Shown here one piece after another: positions 43,720 through 55,479 of a DNA stretch of 64,000 bases. The notes below the pieces were generated by a model. That model was not told the DNA's origin, did no database searches, and was given only the letters and a program-made list of their open reading frames with translations. The stretch comes from Neoceratodus forsteri (taxonomy: Eukaryota; Chordata; Ceratodontiformes; Ceratodontidae). The stretch lies in the NCBI GenBank assembly GCA_016271365.2, contig CM057455.1, positions 1,561,690,501-1,561,754,500 of the forward strand. The letters run 5' to 3'. Positions within the stretch are counted from its first letter, which is position 1. The number at the start of each line of letters is the position of its first letter. Position numbers and translations under genes: made by a program.

Positions 43720-46700
43720 CTTAGCCCATTCAGTCTGCCCTTTTCTCCCTAAGTACACTATTACTGCAGACCTTGCCTAAGCTGCAGCTCTTTCTCCCTC
43801 CCTCTTCCTTTCCACTATGATTCCCTTGTGCTTATCCCATGCCTTCTTGAACCCCACCACTGTTTTCGCCCCCACCACCTCCACTGGAAGGCTGTTCCAG
43901 GAATCCACCACTCTTTTTGTGAAGAAGTACTTCCTCACCTCTCTCCTGAATCTACCCCCTCCAGCTTCATAGCATGTCCCCTTGTTCTTGAGCACCTTTT
44001 CTTCTGAAAAATACTCCCTTCTTATATATTATTTACCCCTGTGAGGAATTTAAAGGTCTTATCATATCTCCCCTCTCCCTTTTCTGTTCCAGGGTGTATA
44101 TATCGAGTTCCTTTAAGGCTCTCTTCATAGGGCTTTTGAAGCAGACTCTGCACCATTTTAGTTGCCCTCCTCTGCATTGCCTCCACTCTATCCATTTCCT
44201 TTCAGAGATGTGGTCTCCAGAACTGGACACAATATTCTGGGTGGGGTCTTACCAGTGATCTATACAGAGGCAACAGCACCTCCTTCTTTCCACTGGTGAT
44301 ACGCCTCCCTATGTACCCCAGCATCCCAGTCACCCTCCCTACCATCTTGGTACACTGCCTGACCATCTTTAGGTCATCCAGTATGATTACCTTCAGGTTT
44401 CTTTCCTGCTTGGTGATTGTCAGTACCACTCCATCCATTTTGTACTCTGCCCCTAGGTTTCTGTGCCCTAAGTGCATTATTTTGCACATGTTCACATCGA
44501 AACCCAGCTGTCATACCCTTGACCACTCCTCTAGTTTTCTCAGGTCTCTGCTCATCATTTCCACACTCCCTGGAGTGTCCACCCTATTGCAGATTTTGGT
44601 ATCATCCACAAAGAGGCAGACCTTCCCTTCTGGCTCCTCTGCAGTGTCACTTCTTTGTATAACATTTTTAGCGAAAAAAAGTGTTGACCAGATACAAAGA
44701 ACTTGTAAAAAAAGACACAAGAAAAAATGAATACTCTGCACCAAATACATAACTAAGTATATATCATACACTTTTTCCATTGAAAATTAAAATAGAAGGG
44801 CTGGATTTAACAAAGAAAAAAATAACCATACAATGTTAAATGTGAAAAGGGAAAAATAGAAAAAAGATTCTGCACAAGCAAGGTGGGGGGGGGGGGGAAA
44901 TCACAAGGGACTCATACTTGGTGACAAATAATCCTTTATTCAATAATGATATCAATTCTGATATTCGCAAATGAAGTAAAGGAAAAATTCAGGGACAAAC
45001 GAAAGATCCGTTTGTAACTTGTAAAGCACCCGGCACCTTTAGGTCTCCTCAAATGCCAGCATCGCATTTACGAAATAATAGGTTTGTTTTCTAATTGATA
45101 AATGGTGTCTACTAAAGCAATCCAGTGTGTTAATGTAGGGAGCTTAGAATCCATAGTTTAGTAATCACTTTTTTGGCACAGATGAGTAAAACCAGTAAAA
45201 GTTTAACTTGCCAGCCCTGGACCATACAGAAATAAGGGGGAATGTGTAGAACTAAAACAGGGCAAAGCAGTTGAGAAAAATCAAACATTGTTTCCAAGGC
45301 ATTAGAAATAGCCAACCAATAAGTTCAGAAAAGGGGGCACGACCAAAGAATATGGGTGTGGTCTAGTCTCTGTTCACCACAAGCCCATCAGCAGAGATTT
45401 TATAGGTTGGGAGAGAATATTTCTCCCAAGTGGAGAGGTCACAGGTAATCTGATGCTCCTCTGCAATGTCACTTTTAGGGATATTAAAGAGGATCGGTAC
45501 CAGCACTGACCCCTGAGGCACCCCACTGGTCACTTTCCCTCCCTTGGAGTGATCTCCATTTACCAGCACCATCTGTTGCCTATTCCTTAACCAGTTTTCC
45601 CATTTACCACCACCCTCTGTTGCCTATCCCCTAACCAATTTCTTAACCAATTTGCCACCTTTACACTTATTCCTAAGCTGCCCAGCTTGCTTACTAGTCT
45701 CCTATGTGGAATGGTGTTGAACGTCTTATTGAAATCTAGGTAGGCTACATCCACCGCTCCACCCTGATTTAGTTCCTTGGTCACCCAATCAAAGAAATCT
45801 ATCAGATGCATTTGATATGACCTCCCTGCTATGAAACTATGCTGCTCCATGTCTCATAAACCACTGGATTCAAGATATTCCACAATCCTTTCCTTCAGCA
45901 GTGATTCCACTAACTGTCCCACCACTGATGTCAGTCTGACCGGCCTATAATTGACAGCCTACTCCGTGCTACCACTTTTGTGTAGTGGGACTACATCTGC
46001 CCTCCTCCAGCCCTCTGGGACCACTCCTGTTTCCAGACAGCTCTTAAAACTGTCAGAGGTGTATCCAGTATTTCTCTGAGATCCCTCAGTATTCTTGGAT
46101 GCACCCCACCTGATCCTATTGCTTTGCCCACCTTTAGATTAGTAAGTCCTTTGAGGACTCTCACCTCCAAAAAAGGACTAGTGTCCACCTCTTTTCCTTC
46201 AAAGCTTTTGTTACTTTTTTGTGGCCCCTCCCTTCTTCCTCTGTGAACACTGAACAAAAGCATTTGTTTAGGATGTCTGCTTTTCCTGGTCCCCTCTGTA
46301 CAGTTCCCCCCTTCCTTTTTTAACCTTACAGTCCCACCCCTGGGTTTCCTCTTTTTACTTATATACATAAAAAATGTTGTCCCCTTTTGTTACCTCCTGT
46401 GCTATTCTCTCTTCAGTTTGTGCCTTTGTGCTCTTTACTGCTCTCCCTGCTTCCTTCTGTTTCCCCGATACACCTCCCTATCCTCCTCCCTCTGTGTCTC
46501 CTTATACCTTCCGAATGCTACCCTTTTAGTGTTTACCTTTTCAGCCATCTCTTTCAAGAACCATAGTGGACCATTTTTCCTCTTGCTTTTACTCACTTGT
46601 TTGACAGAGAGGTTTATTGCCTTTACTATGCTCCCTTTTATCTTCACCCACTGTTCCCTTCCACCCCACCCAGGTCACCCATCCCTGCTAGGTCATCTCT

Positions 46701-47195
46701 GAGGCATTCATCCATCTTTTTAAAATCCGACGTCCTGAAGACCCAAGACCCTCACCCTCATGTGGTTTGACCCTGCAGCCATTTTCATATTGAACCACAC
46801 AGTATGGTGATCACTGGTCTCCTAGTGACCACCCAACTTGACGTCTGCAACGTTATCCCTGTTAGTGAGTATGAGGTCCGGTATTGCCCCATCATGAGTA
46901 GGTTCACTGACTAGTTGCCTGAGTAATGCCCTCTACAGAGAGTCCAGGATGTCCCTGCTACTAGCTGAAGCCACTGACAAATTGAAGTCCCCCAACAACA
47001 ACATCTTTCCCTTTTCTTTTATCTTTCCAATGGCTTCCACTAGTGCCTTATCTAATCCCCCCCCCCCCCGTGTTGGAGGTCTGTAGATCACTCCAGTATG
47101 AATAGTGGCTCCATTCCCCTTTTCCAGGGTGACCCACAGGATCTCTGTCTCCCCCAGTATTCCCTATATCTCTGTCACTTTAATGCTTTCCCTCA
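43720..47195 (-). pseudogene. CR1 ORF2: endonuclease body, RT and C-terminal domain
   Basis: This is a target-primed reverse transcriptase. The minus strand shows LYVRESIKVTEI near 47190, MLLLGDFNLS near 47005-46980, and TSDHHTVWFN with the catalytic His at 46798-46816. The linker RVAFGRYKETQREEDREVYR, GGVHPRILRDL (RT start) and FDWVTKELNQGGAVDVAYLDF follow, then TIPHRRLVSKLGSLGI and the GVPQGSVL box (about 45535-45510). After the L1 insert comes the catalytic box FVDD at 44601-44612. Next are LVRPHPEYCVQFWRPHL and the C-terminal VRKYFFTKRVVDSWNSLPVEV. The YxDD-type aspartates are intact. Stops and frameshifts make it inactive. Confidence 0.8.
44655..45455 (-). mobile_element. L1-type 3' end inserted in CR1, 20-bp TSD
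   Basis: CTCCTCTGCAGTGTCACTTC (44634-44653) and CTCCTCTGCAATGTCACTTT (45456-45475) flank the insert. CR1 reading resumes exactly across the duplication. The minus strand of the insert gives TWEKYSLPTYKISADGLVVN, GRAPFSELIGWLF, MPWKQCLIFLNCFALF and VKLLLVLLICAKKVITKLWI, the post-RT end of an L1-like ORF2, then 3' untranslated sequence. A long TSD and 5' truncation are normal for L1. Confidence 0.75.
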
Positions 47196-47885
47196 CATAA
47201 AAGGATTTAGGGGTCTATATTAGTTCTGATTTAAAGAAGGTGTCCCATTGTAAAGTAATAGCAAACAAGGCCATGCACTTGGTTAACTGTATTAGAAGAA
47301 GTTTCCAATCAAGGAGTGAAGAGGTGATATTACCACTGTATAAATCATATGTGAGACCTCATTTGGACTACTGCTCCATGGCCTGCAGTCCATATTTGAG
47401 AAAAGACATAAATATGATTGAAAAACCACAAAGAGCCTGTACTAAACTTATAAAAGGGATCAAAGACAAATCATACGAAGAAAGACTGAAGACACTAGGG
47501 TTGTGGTCAATGGACATCAGATGTGCTAGGGGTGACTTGCTTTTGTTGTACAAAATCCTTGGACAAGAAAGATTAAAAAATTACCTTGGTCTTCGGTTCA
47601 AGGTACCACACTACAACTTAAGGGTGCATAAGTTCCAGATATATGAAGAATTTTGTAGGACAAGGCTTAGGCACTTTAGCTTTGGTCCGAGAGTAGTCAG
47701 ACTATGGAACAGATTGCCAGCTGAAATAGTAGATGACTCTAGCTTCTTTGCTTTCAAAACAAGTTTGGATAGATATATAACAGTTGGTAACCTTGGTTTC
47801 CTCCACTGAAATAGTGGGGACATCCCATATGGGCTCATGCCTTCTGGATGTCTTAAAAACCCAGTATGAAATCCAGTATGAAACA
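47196..47885 (+). mobile_element. 5'-truncated CR1-group LINE, plus strand, inside CR1
   Basis: It interrupts the minus-strand CR1 between its GRKGG and LYVRES motifs. It contains the intact frame at 47240-47809, a short 3' UTR and a small tandem tail (CCAGTATGAAAT repeated near 47862-47885). No convincing TSD was read. Confidence 0.65.
47240..47809 (+). CDS. Intact 189-codon LINE ORF2 C-terminal fragment
   Basis: This is the longest clean transposon frame in the window. Residues 31-58 (LPLYKSYVRPHLDYC...PYLRKDINM) are the segment after the reverse-transcriptase palm. SYEERLKTLGL at 78-88 and RGDLLLLYKIL at 98-108 are the usual CR1-group C-terminal landmarks. RVVRLWNRLPAEIV at 151-164, then a SFFAFKTSLDRYI end, closes the protein. 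The first Met is simply the first in frame; the frame is open upstream to the insertion edge. It lacks endonuclease and catalytic RT residues, so it cannot act alone. Absence of stops indicates a fairly recent insertion. The clade is CR1 or Rex1-like, not resolved. Confidence 0.75.
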   Translation: MSHCKVIANKAMHLVNCIRRSFQSRSEEVILPLYKSYVRPHLDYCSMACSPYLRKDINMIEKPQRACTKLIKGIKDKSYEERLKTLGLWSMDIRCARGDLLLLYKILGQERLKNYLGLRFKVPHYNLRVHKFQIYEEFCRTRLRHFSFGPRVVRLWNRLPAEIVDDSSFFAFKTSLDRYITVGNLGFLH

Positions 47886-48250
47886 TCCCCTCCTTTCCTT
47901 CCCACTTGGTCCTTCCTGAACAGATTATACCCCAGTATGGCCATGTCCCAGTCATGGTTTTCAGAGCACCATGACTTAGTAATGACCACAATATCCAGGC
48001 TGGCCTCTAGGTCCAGAATCTTATTTCCTAGACTTCTAGCATTCACACACATGGCCTTCCAGATTTTGTTTCCACTCTCCTTGTTGCCCCCCTTTTTTCC
48101 TTTTTCCCTCTCTCCTTCCCCCTTCCCTTTTTGATGCTCCTGTTTCTTCCCTCTTTATCTCTAGCACCCTGCTCCTTTTATTAATTTGAACCCTGCTGGA
48201 TTCCTCTCCGCTTAGGTTCTCCTTACTCTCTACTTCAGCCTATGGGGGGG
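47885..48250 (-). pseudogene. CR1 ORF2 N-terminus
   Basis: Minus strand: an acidic/basic leader (EVESKENLSGEESSRVQINK), then CVNARSLGNKILDLEASLDI, VVITKSWCSENHDWDMAILG and YNLFRKDQVGRKGG. This is the standard CR1 endonuclease start with the conserved Asn and Glu-equivalent region (TxSW where TESW is usual, so the catalytic Glu appears changed to Lys). It continues at 47195 after the inserted LINE. Confidence 0.75.
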
Positions 48251-48279
48251 GGGCAGTTTCTGACTCCCTGATTCCTTAT

Positions 48280-48510
48280 GGAGAGGGTGGTCACTGAGTG
48301 GAATGCATTACCACAGGAGGTGGTAGCCTGTAGAACAGTGGTCTGCTTCAAGGAGGGCTGGGACAGGGCAAAGGAGGGTCAAGGGAAGGGGGTAAGGAGG
48401 GAGGCACAGCTTCAGAATAGGCCTGCTAGCTGCATAATCAAGCAGACTCGGTAGACCTAAAGGCCTTTTTCTGCTGCCATTTTTGTATGTTCGTATGTTG
48501 TGCCATACCC
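48280..48510 (+). mobile_element. CR1 3' terminus, plus strand, nested between ORF1 and ORF2
   Basis: The plus strand reads RVVTEWNALPQEVVACRTVV and CFKEGWDRAKEGQGKG, the end of a CR1 ORF2. The 3' terminal phrase GTAGACCTAAAGGCCTTTTTCTGCTGCCATTTTTGTATG follows in short form near 48450-48495. The opposite orientation to the surrounding CR1 shows it is a later insertion. Confidence 0.7.
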
Positions 48511-48515
48511 CTTGG

Positions 48516-48755
48516 CTAGTTTAAATGTTCATCGAAGTAACATTTAAACCATCCAATGAGGACTGCGGTTCCCCTCCCAGATGGATGCAGGCCATCACAC
48601 TTGTATAGGCCCTTATCCTGACAGGAGGGTCCCCAGTCTCCAGTGTAGCTGAACCCTTCCTCTCTGCACCATTCCTTCAGCCAAATGGTCAAACTCAGAT
48701 GCAGATGTATACCGTGCCTGCATCCATCTGAATGTCCAGCTGCTATTTTCAACAG
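48516..48755 (-). pseudogene. CR1 ORF1 esterase domain, C-terminal part
   Basis: The minus-strand frame gives WLKEWCREEGFSYTGDWGPS and LYKCDGLHPSGRGTAVL. DGLH(P/L)..G is the C-terminal catalytic Asp-His motif of the SGNH/GDSL-like esterase domain carried by many CR1 ORF1 proteins. The N-terminal GDS nucleophile part is not seen upstream of 48760. The order ORF1 then ORF2 fits the surrounding CR1. Confidence 0.7.
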
Positions 48756-48759
48756 ATGT

Positions 48760-49700
48760 ATCTTTTTTGTGACAAAAAGTCACAAACTGTGGAAAACAAT
48801 TGCTGAAAATCTAATTTGCGTCATTTTTTGTTTCAGTTGTGTAACTTTTTGAATGCTAAATTTGAATGTATGTATATCTCCCTCTAATAGGAGGTCTACC
48901 AGTTTGGACAAAAACAAGTCTGACTTTCATCCTTGGTGGATCCTTTAGAAAATCCTGTTCACAGTACAGTATGTAAAAGGTTGCCACCACCATTCGGGAA
49001 GTCAAAATAAGGTGTTTTCATAGCAAAACTGAATTTTGACCAGGCAAATTTGGAATTTTTCCTTGAACAGGTTGTGTCTCTAAAGACAGTCAGACCTAAG
49101 GATCCTTGTTTTACATTATGTGTTTGCTTACATTTTTCTCATTAGACAGTACAACCAATTTAGGGCTTGATCCACAAAAATATTTTTCTCTTTTGGCATG
49201 TGCAGAAGGCCATGAAAGGCCATAGAATACCCCCTTCCTCACATGAAACCTTCCCAACAGTATCCACAGTGTTGTTTGTGGCAGTTCCCCACACCCAATC
49301 CCGATCTAACTGTACGTCTACATAGGTGGCTAGGATCTGGGCAGACTTAGTAGCATGTTTGTGCTACATGAAATTCTACCCACAGTTTCTGCATTGCAGA
49401 GGGGGTTTTGAAGGTGGCAACTTTATGCCAGGGGGACCCAGCAGTGATGCTTATTTTCTCCACAACTGTACACCTCAGTCATCTGCCCTTTGGCATGTAT
49501 CTGGTACTTCTCCAACTCTGAGGCATGCAGTCACATTTTCTTGAAGTTATTTAAGTCTCTGCCTTATTTTAATAAAAGTAATTACACTTTTTTCAGTCTC
49601 TGGTCAGGGCTTCTATTGCTTCTGTATTTTTTTTGTCAGGACACAGTGAATCAAACTATGACTGTTCTGGTCAGATCAGGGCCAGTGGCAACCCAAATGT
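48760..49700. other. Unassigned
   Basis: A short hairpin (TTTTGTGACAAAAAGTCACAAA, about 48767-48787) is present. The rest shows no recognised repeat or coding sequence. Confidence 0.4.
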
Positions 49701-49704
49701 ACAT

Positions 49705-51000
49705 GAAATGTGGTCTATCTTGCCGATACCTTCTCCTATGTCACTGATGAACACATTAAATAGGATTGGAACTAAGACTGAGCCCTGCAGGACCCCACTC
49801 ATCACCTCTCCCTCCCCTGACCTCTTCCCATTTATTACCACCCTTTGCCTCCTGCCATCGAACTAGTTTCCCACCCACTTAATGATGCAGCTTTCTATGC
49901 CCAGATCCTCTAGCTTCTTCAACAAGCATTTATGTGGCACCGAATCAAAGGCCTTGCTGAAGCTGAAATAGAGGAGGTCCACTGGTTGGCCACTATCCAC
50001 CTCCCTAGTCACCCAATCAAAGAAAGTAATCAGGTTTATTTGGCATGACCTGCCTGCCACAAAACTGTGTTGTTTGTCATCCTGTAGGCCATACTTATCC
50101 AAGTATTCTACTATGTTTTGTTTAATCAGGGTCTCTATTTGTTTTCCTATGGTAGCAATGATGTGAGGCTGACCGGTCTGTAGTTACTGGAATCCTCCTT
50201 GCTTCCACCCTTGTGTAGAAGCACCATGTCAGCTCTTTTCCAGTCCTTAGGTGTGACTCCTGTCTGGAGAAAACGGTTAAACAGATGTGCCAAGGGATCT
50301 GCTAACTCACTCGCCAACTCCTTAATTATCCTTGGATGTATTCCATATGGACTGAGAGATTTGTCTTTATTTAAATGCTCAAGCACCTCCCTAACCCTGT
50401 CTGTGGTAATAATTGGTGCTTCCATTTTTGGCACACCCCCCCCCACCTTGTGCTGTAATGCCACAGTCAGGCATTGGGCCACCATGTTCTTTGGTGAACA
50501 CTGAACAGAAGTATTTGTTCAGAACAGTGGCCTTCTGACTGTCTTCTTCCACTATCCTATCCCCTTCTCTGATTCAAACTACCCCTACACCCTTCCTTCT
50601 CTTTTCTTGTAAATATCTGAAAAACTGTTTGTTCCCTTTCCTGACACCTTTAACTATCTGAAGCTCTGCTGCCACCTTTGCTTGCTTCACCGCCATCTTA
50701 GCCTCCTTATTCTTCAGTACGTGTACTTCCCACAGATCGTTACCTGGCTTTCTTTCAGAGTTGTGGAAGGTTGTCCTCTTGACCCTGATGACTATCTTAA
50801 CTTGACTCATGAATCAAGTAGGGTGTTTGTGTCTGTTTCTTTTTTGTCATTGTCCTTACACATGCCTTTGTGGCTGCTAAGATAGTTTGTTTAATAGTTC
50901 CCCAAATGTCTTCTACCTCAGAATGTTTGTGTATCCCTGGTAATCTCCTACTAGTTCCCTCATTTTATTAAGATTATACAATGTCCTGTAAACAAATATT
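49705..51000 (-). pseudogene. CR1 ORF2 fragment: linker and reverse transcriptase
   Basis: Minus-strand order is a linker end with RKPGNDLWEVHVLKNKEA and KGVRKGNKQFFRYLQEKRRK, then FCSVFTKEHG. The RT start VREVLEHLNKDKSLSPYGIH and PRIIKELASELADPLAHLF follow, then WKRADMVLLHKGGSKEDSSN and YRPVSLTS. Next are QHSFVAGRSCQINLITFFDW, VTREVDSGQPVDLLYFSFSK, AFDSVPHKCLLKKLEDLGIE and GVLQGSVLVPILFNVFI. It ends before the catalytic YxDD-type box, at about 49705. Several frames are used, so it is a pseudogene. It is a separate copy from the CR1 at 43.6-48.8 kb and closer in sequence to the plus-strand copy at 55.4-60 kb. Confidence 0.8.
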
Positions 51001-52200
51001 TATTTTTAAATGTTTACTTTACTGTTTTTAACTTTTTTAATTGATTTGTTTTGTAATATCCTTCCTCTGTGTTAAATAGCACCTTGTTACTAGGCAGATT
51101 GTGTGTTGTTGCTAGGGAGACTATGGCTGACTGGTGGCCCATGGTTCTATGTGATTTAGGTGACTCAAAACAGCAAGCTCAAAATAGGCAAACACAAAAC
51201 AGTGTGACCAGAAACGACGACTGGTACAACTCAGCGATCGCCGAAACGGTGACAAAAATGTAAAGGGGCTTTTCTGCAGGGGGGGGCTTTATCCACCATA
51301 CCCCCACTTACTAAATCAGCCAACTCTGAGGGGGGAGCAACTCAGGGAGGGGAAAAGCCGTATTTTGGGCTCGCTTTTTTTAAGTCACCCAAATCTTGGG
51401 ATACCGTGGCCCGCCCCCCAAGATTAAGTCAGCCAGGGACAATGTTGGTGTATTTTTTTTTTTCACATTTAAAAAGAGACAGACTGGCACAGTTTGCATT
51501 GCTGTTTAACACTTTTTATGTGACAGTCTGTGTGCTGCAAGCGTTAAAGGGCTGCAATCATGAGCTTTTGCTTTTGGGTTCAGTTTGTGGTGAAGACTAC
51601 GTATCAGCATAACTCAGAGGAGTTTTTTTCCTTTTTTCTCTCTTTCGTGTTATCAGAAACCAACATTTTTACTTGTGGTATCAGGATATTTACTCATGTG
51701 TGAAGGTGCCAAAGTACTGTGGAGGTGGCAGGCAGTCAATCGCAGAGACGGAGTCAAAGGCATGTGGAAAAATTGATTTGAGACATGAAGCAGGTACATG
51801 CATATGAGGACCTCTGATGAAAACTGTGTTTGTGTTCCTGCAAGTGAGTTTGGGAGCTCTTTGTGTTGTATTTTACTTTTTTTTAATGGTATTTCAAGCT
51901 GGACTGTTGTGTCATGGTTTAGTGAGGATCTAACATGGCAGTTGTCATGTTTTGATTTTCAGGGGTTGGATTGATTCATTTTAGGGGATTCCAGATGTGG
52001 CTAACTGGCACCTTTTGCATGAGTAATGCCAGGATATAACAAGGCTGAAAGGTGCCAGTCAGCCAATCAGGGACTTCGATTCTCGGACCGCATTGTATAA
52101 TAGTGTTTATTCCTTGCACCCACAATTACAGTGAAGCTCTGCAAAGTGAACACAGCAAGAAACAAAACAAAGGCAAACACAAATCACCAGACAACCTGAA
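51000..52200. other. Unassigned
   Basis: G-rich runs near 51280 and 51350, T-rich tracts and no recognised coding sequence. No inverted pair or TSD was found. Confidence 0.4.
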
Positions 52201-52204
52201 ATGA

Positions 52205-54600
52205 AACACAAGTCTGGTGAAGCATTCATTTTTTGTATTTTTATGATAGCTTGTGCATGCGCAAGCAACATCTTTCAGTAGTAGCACATTTCAGAGGTGT
52301 GTCAGTGTTGTGGCCAATGCAGGGAATGTTTTAGTGGGTGGGCCACTCAGCCATCAATCAGTGAGCATACTGCCGATGACAGCAGTTTCAAAGAGTGCCA
52401 AAACCATGAAAGAAATCTGCCACTCCAATGAGGGGCAGTTTCCTCATTGCAGCAGCAGATGACAAGACTCCGGCCATGTGAATTACAGTGCACAGTAATG
52501 CGCATGGCCAGAGTTACCAGCAGAGTTTCAGTGTGCCTTTCCTGGTGAAACATTTCAATAAGTAAAATAGCTGCAGTGCAGCTTTCCACACTGATGACTC
52601 CTGCTGCCCAACACACACTCCCCAGAAAGCTGACATTGGGGTGCCCAATTCCTGTGTCAGCATGTATCCCCCCCCATTAATGTGGCACACTGGGAGCCCA
52701 CCCCAGTGTGCCAAAATAATTGTTTCTGACACTGGGATACCAACTCACGGTGTTGAATGCACCACCCTCCCCTCCCAACCCATCCATATTCTTTGCTGGC
52801 AACTGGGTGGCCAATCCCTGTGTTGGCAATGGCATTCACCCCTCTCCCACTGTTGTGGCACACTGGGAGCCCACCTCAGTGTGCCTAAATGTTTTTTTTT
52901 ATTGTTTTCCCCCTGTAAAATAGAAAAACTGTCCCCTGGAGTCTTTTTATTTTATTTAACCTGTAAAACAGAAAATGGTCCCTCATGGTCTCCCCTGTCC
53001 CTTCCTCCTCCAACCCGCACCCTCCCTCTACACACCTACCTCCCCACCCCCCCTCACTCCATACTTACCTCCAGAGGTCAGGAGCAATGATCTTCTGTGG
53101 CATGGAACATGTCTGCACTCTTCAAAGGCCAACCGCAAACTGAAGAAATTATGGTAAGCTTTATTATGGGACTCAGTGGGGTGGGGTTAAACTTAGGTTG
53201 ATATCTCAGTCATTTTTTGGAATTTTGGTCCCAAATTTTCAACATGGGGTTCTTGGGACCCCACCTCATGAACATGTTACTATCATTTTGTTATTCAGTC
53301 CCAAAAGGTGATTTCGCAGACACTACGCGGAATCAACTTTCGGGACCAATTAATGAAACGACAGTACCACTTTTTATGAGGGGAGGTCCCAAAAAGCCCA
53401 TGTTGCAAATCTGGTGAAAACATTCCAAACAATGACTGCATTACAAGAGTGTGTTGTGCAGTTTCTATGCATGCTCGTAACTTTGCCAATTTTTTTATAT
53501 TTTTACTCCAGATTTTCAACATTGTCATTTTTTCACACCTCCTTATGAACAGTAGAGCTGTCATTTTTCACATCCTGCCTGAAATGTGTTTTTATACCTG
53601 TGGCACAGAATAGCATGGTTGCTGTGGGACATTAACTTTTGGGACAAATTAACAAAATCACAGTGCCACTGTTCATGAGGAGAGGTCCAAAAATGCCCAT
53701 GTTGAAAGTTTGGTGAAAAAAGTCCAAAAAATGATTGTGTTACAGGCGTGCATTGCGCAGTTCCTACACATGCTCATAACATCTCCAATTTTTCATATTT
53801 TCACTCCAGATTTTCAACATTGCCATATTTTCAAACCACGTCATGAACAGTACAGCTGTCATTTTTCACATCCTGCCCAAAATGTGTTTTCACACATGTG
53901 GTGCCAAATGGTGCAGTCACTGTGCAAAATCAGCTTTCGGCTGATGAACTGATAGTGCCACTGTTCATGAGGTGGGGTCATAAAAAGTCCATGTCGAAAA
54001 TTTGGAGCAAAAATACCAACAAACGCCTAGGGTATTAGGGTTTCCAACTGTAGCACCCCACCCTGTAGAGACTGACAGGCATCATGGGTGTGACTTGGGA
54101 TCACCGGATGTAATGCTCATGCCATTCCACCCCACCCCCACCCTGCAGCCAGTGACAGGCATCAAAGTGTGCCTTGGAGTCTTCAGCCCCAAAGTTCATC
54201 CCATTCTCCTATATTGCACCCATCTCAGCATATTTTCTTATGGAATGGGGTAAGCATACGAAGACCTCAAGGCACATCATGGCACCTGTTGGCATCTGCA
54301 GGGTAGAGTGAAGTGAAATGGCATGAGCGTTATCACTGACAACTCAAAGGCACACTCCCAATGCCTGTCAGTCTCTGCAAGGTGGGAGTGGGGTGGGGTT
54401 GGCATCAGTTCAATACTTCACTGTCATTCCTATTATGCATATCTCTAACTCCTGAACTTCCAATGCCAATGCCAGGAAGCCATCATTCGGCATTGACAAA
54501 TGCTTGTTTGTGTTGCATGCACTTGACAGTGTTATAAAGAGAATTGCACTGAACTTGTAAGTAATTTTTTTCTCATAAAAACTTTAACTTTACTAGATCT
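52205..54600. repeat. Complex inverted-repeat satellite, right copy
   Basis: This is the reverse complement of 23815-27370, shorter because it lacks the inserted SINEs and some units. Its content runs outward from the CATAAAAATACAAAAAATG inner end (52225). The G-rich units GTGTGCCACATTAATGGGG... (52640-52900) come next, then CCTCCAGAGG and an AGTTTGCGGTTGGCCTTTGAAG-type segment (53080-53140). The alternating inverted array (53160-54050) follows, then minisatellite units with GACTGACAGGCATCA (54070-54400) and the ATTCGGCATTGACAAATGC outer end. No transposase is visible. Confidence 0.7.
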
Positions 54601-55400
54601 ACATGATAACCGTGATCAGCGATCACCGTTAGGGCTATGGCACATCGCTGAAAATACCTTTCGTCGATGTACCCCCCAGAACACAGCAAAACAGCGCCAG
54701 GGGTGTCAGATTTTCTGCTTTATGCTTTGCCCCCCCTACACCTCCCTACTTAAGGATTCTCAGCTCTAGGGGGTGCATGTTGTGGGGTGCAAAAGTGGAA
54801 AAATTTAAATTCAGGCCGGGTGCAACAAAACGTACCTGTGCCCAGACCCAAACCCAGCACCATTCCCACCCCAGCCCTGAACCCATCCACCATGACATGG
54901 GAGCAGCTCGGCAGCTCGCCATGGTGTCACCCCCTAAAATCCCTCCTGTCCCTCCCACCCCACATCTCGACGTGCTTCACCCCCACATGCATAGGCATGT
55001 AGCAACAAGTTGTCACTATTTTCATACACACTTCCGGTCGCCCACCTTCCCAGTCGCCCTGATGGTAGGTGCTGTGATTGAGTCACCCTTTTGGTCGGCA
55101 CCCAATCACGGTCACCAAAGTCATGGGATACCAACTTAACTGATTACAGTTCCGATATTAGCACATCTTTACTTGCCTTGTAGTTAACTTGGTGTTTCTG
55201 ATTTATACACTATTGGTAAATGTCATTTTAGAACTGTATAGTATGATGAATTCATGAAGTTAGCCACTGTTATCAGAGCAAGGAGGCAGATAGAACATTT
55301 CTACTAGTACATTTCAATCAGAAGTCTAAGGGTTATTGTAAAGATCAGTATAGGGATGAGGTTTAGCACAGAGTAAATCAGTTGCAGGGAATGTGAGGCG
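54600..55400. other. Unassigned, GC-richer central part
   Basis: 54660-55135 is C-rich with no A tail or tRNA-like head that I can define. CACCCTTTTGGTCGGCACC and several CpGs stand out. No family recognised. Confidence 0.35.
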
Positions 55401-55479
55401 CTCATCTTCAAGGTTACATTCTAGAATAGGGGTCACTGCCCCTTCTGCAGGACCTTTACAGAGCTCCATACTCAGCTGG

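Larger units (their letters stand above)
43640..48760 (-). mobile_element. Nearly full-length CR1 LINE with three nested insertions
   Basis: Minus-strand order is the ORF1 esterase C-terminus (48755-48516), the ORF2 leader and endonuclease start (48250-47890), the endonuclease body and linker (47195-46380), reverse transcriptase (46330-45480 and 44630-44150), and the C-terminal domain and 3' end (to about 43640). It is interrupted by a plus-strand CR1 3' end (48280-48510), a plus-strand LINE fragment (47196-47885) and an L1 3' end (44655-45455). Removing these restores a continuous order of CR1 domains. Stops and small shifts remain in several places. Confidence 0.8.

Noticed and set aside
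23815..54600. A single 30-kb giant transposon with kilobase TIRs
   Set aside because: No shared TSD at the outer edges and no transposase specific to it. The left edge sits in CR1 sequence that does not resume at the right edge, so independent inverted copies are the safer reading.
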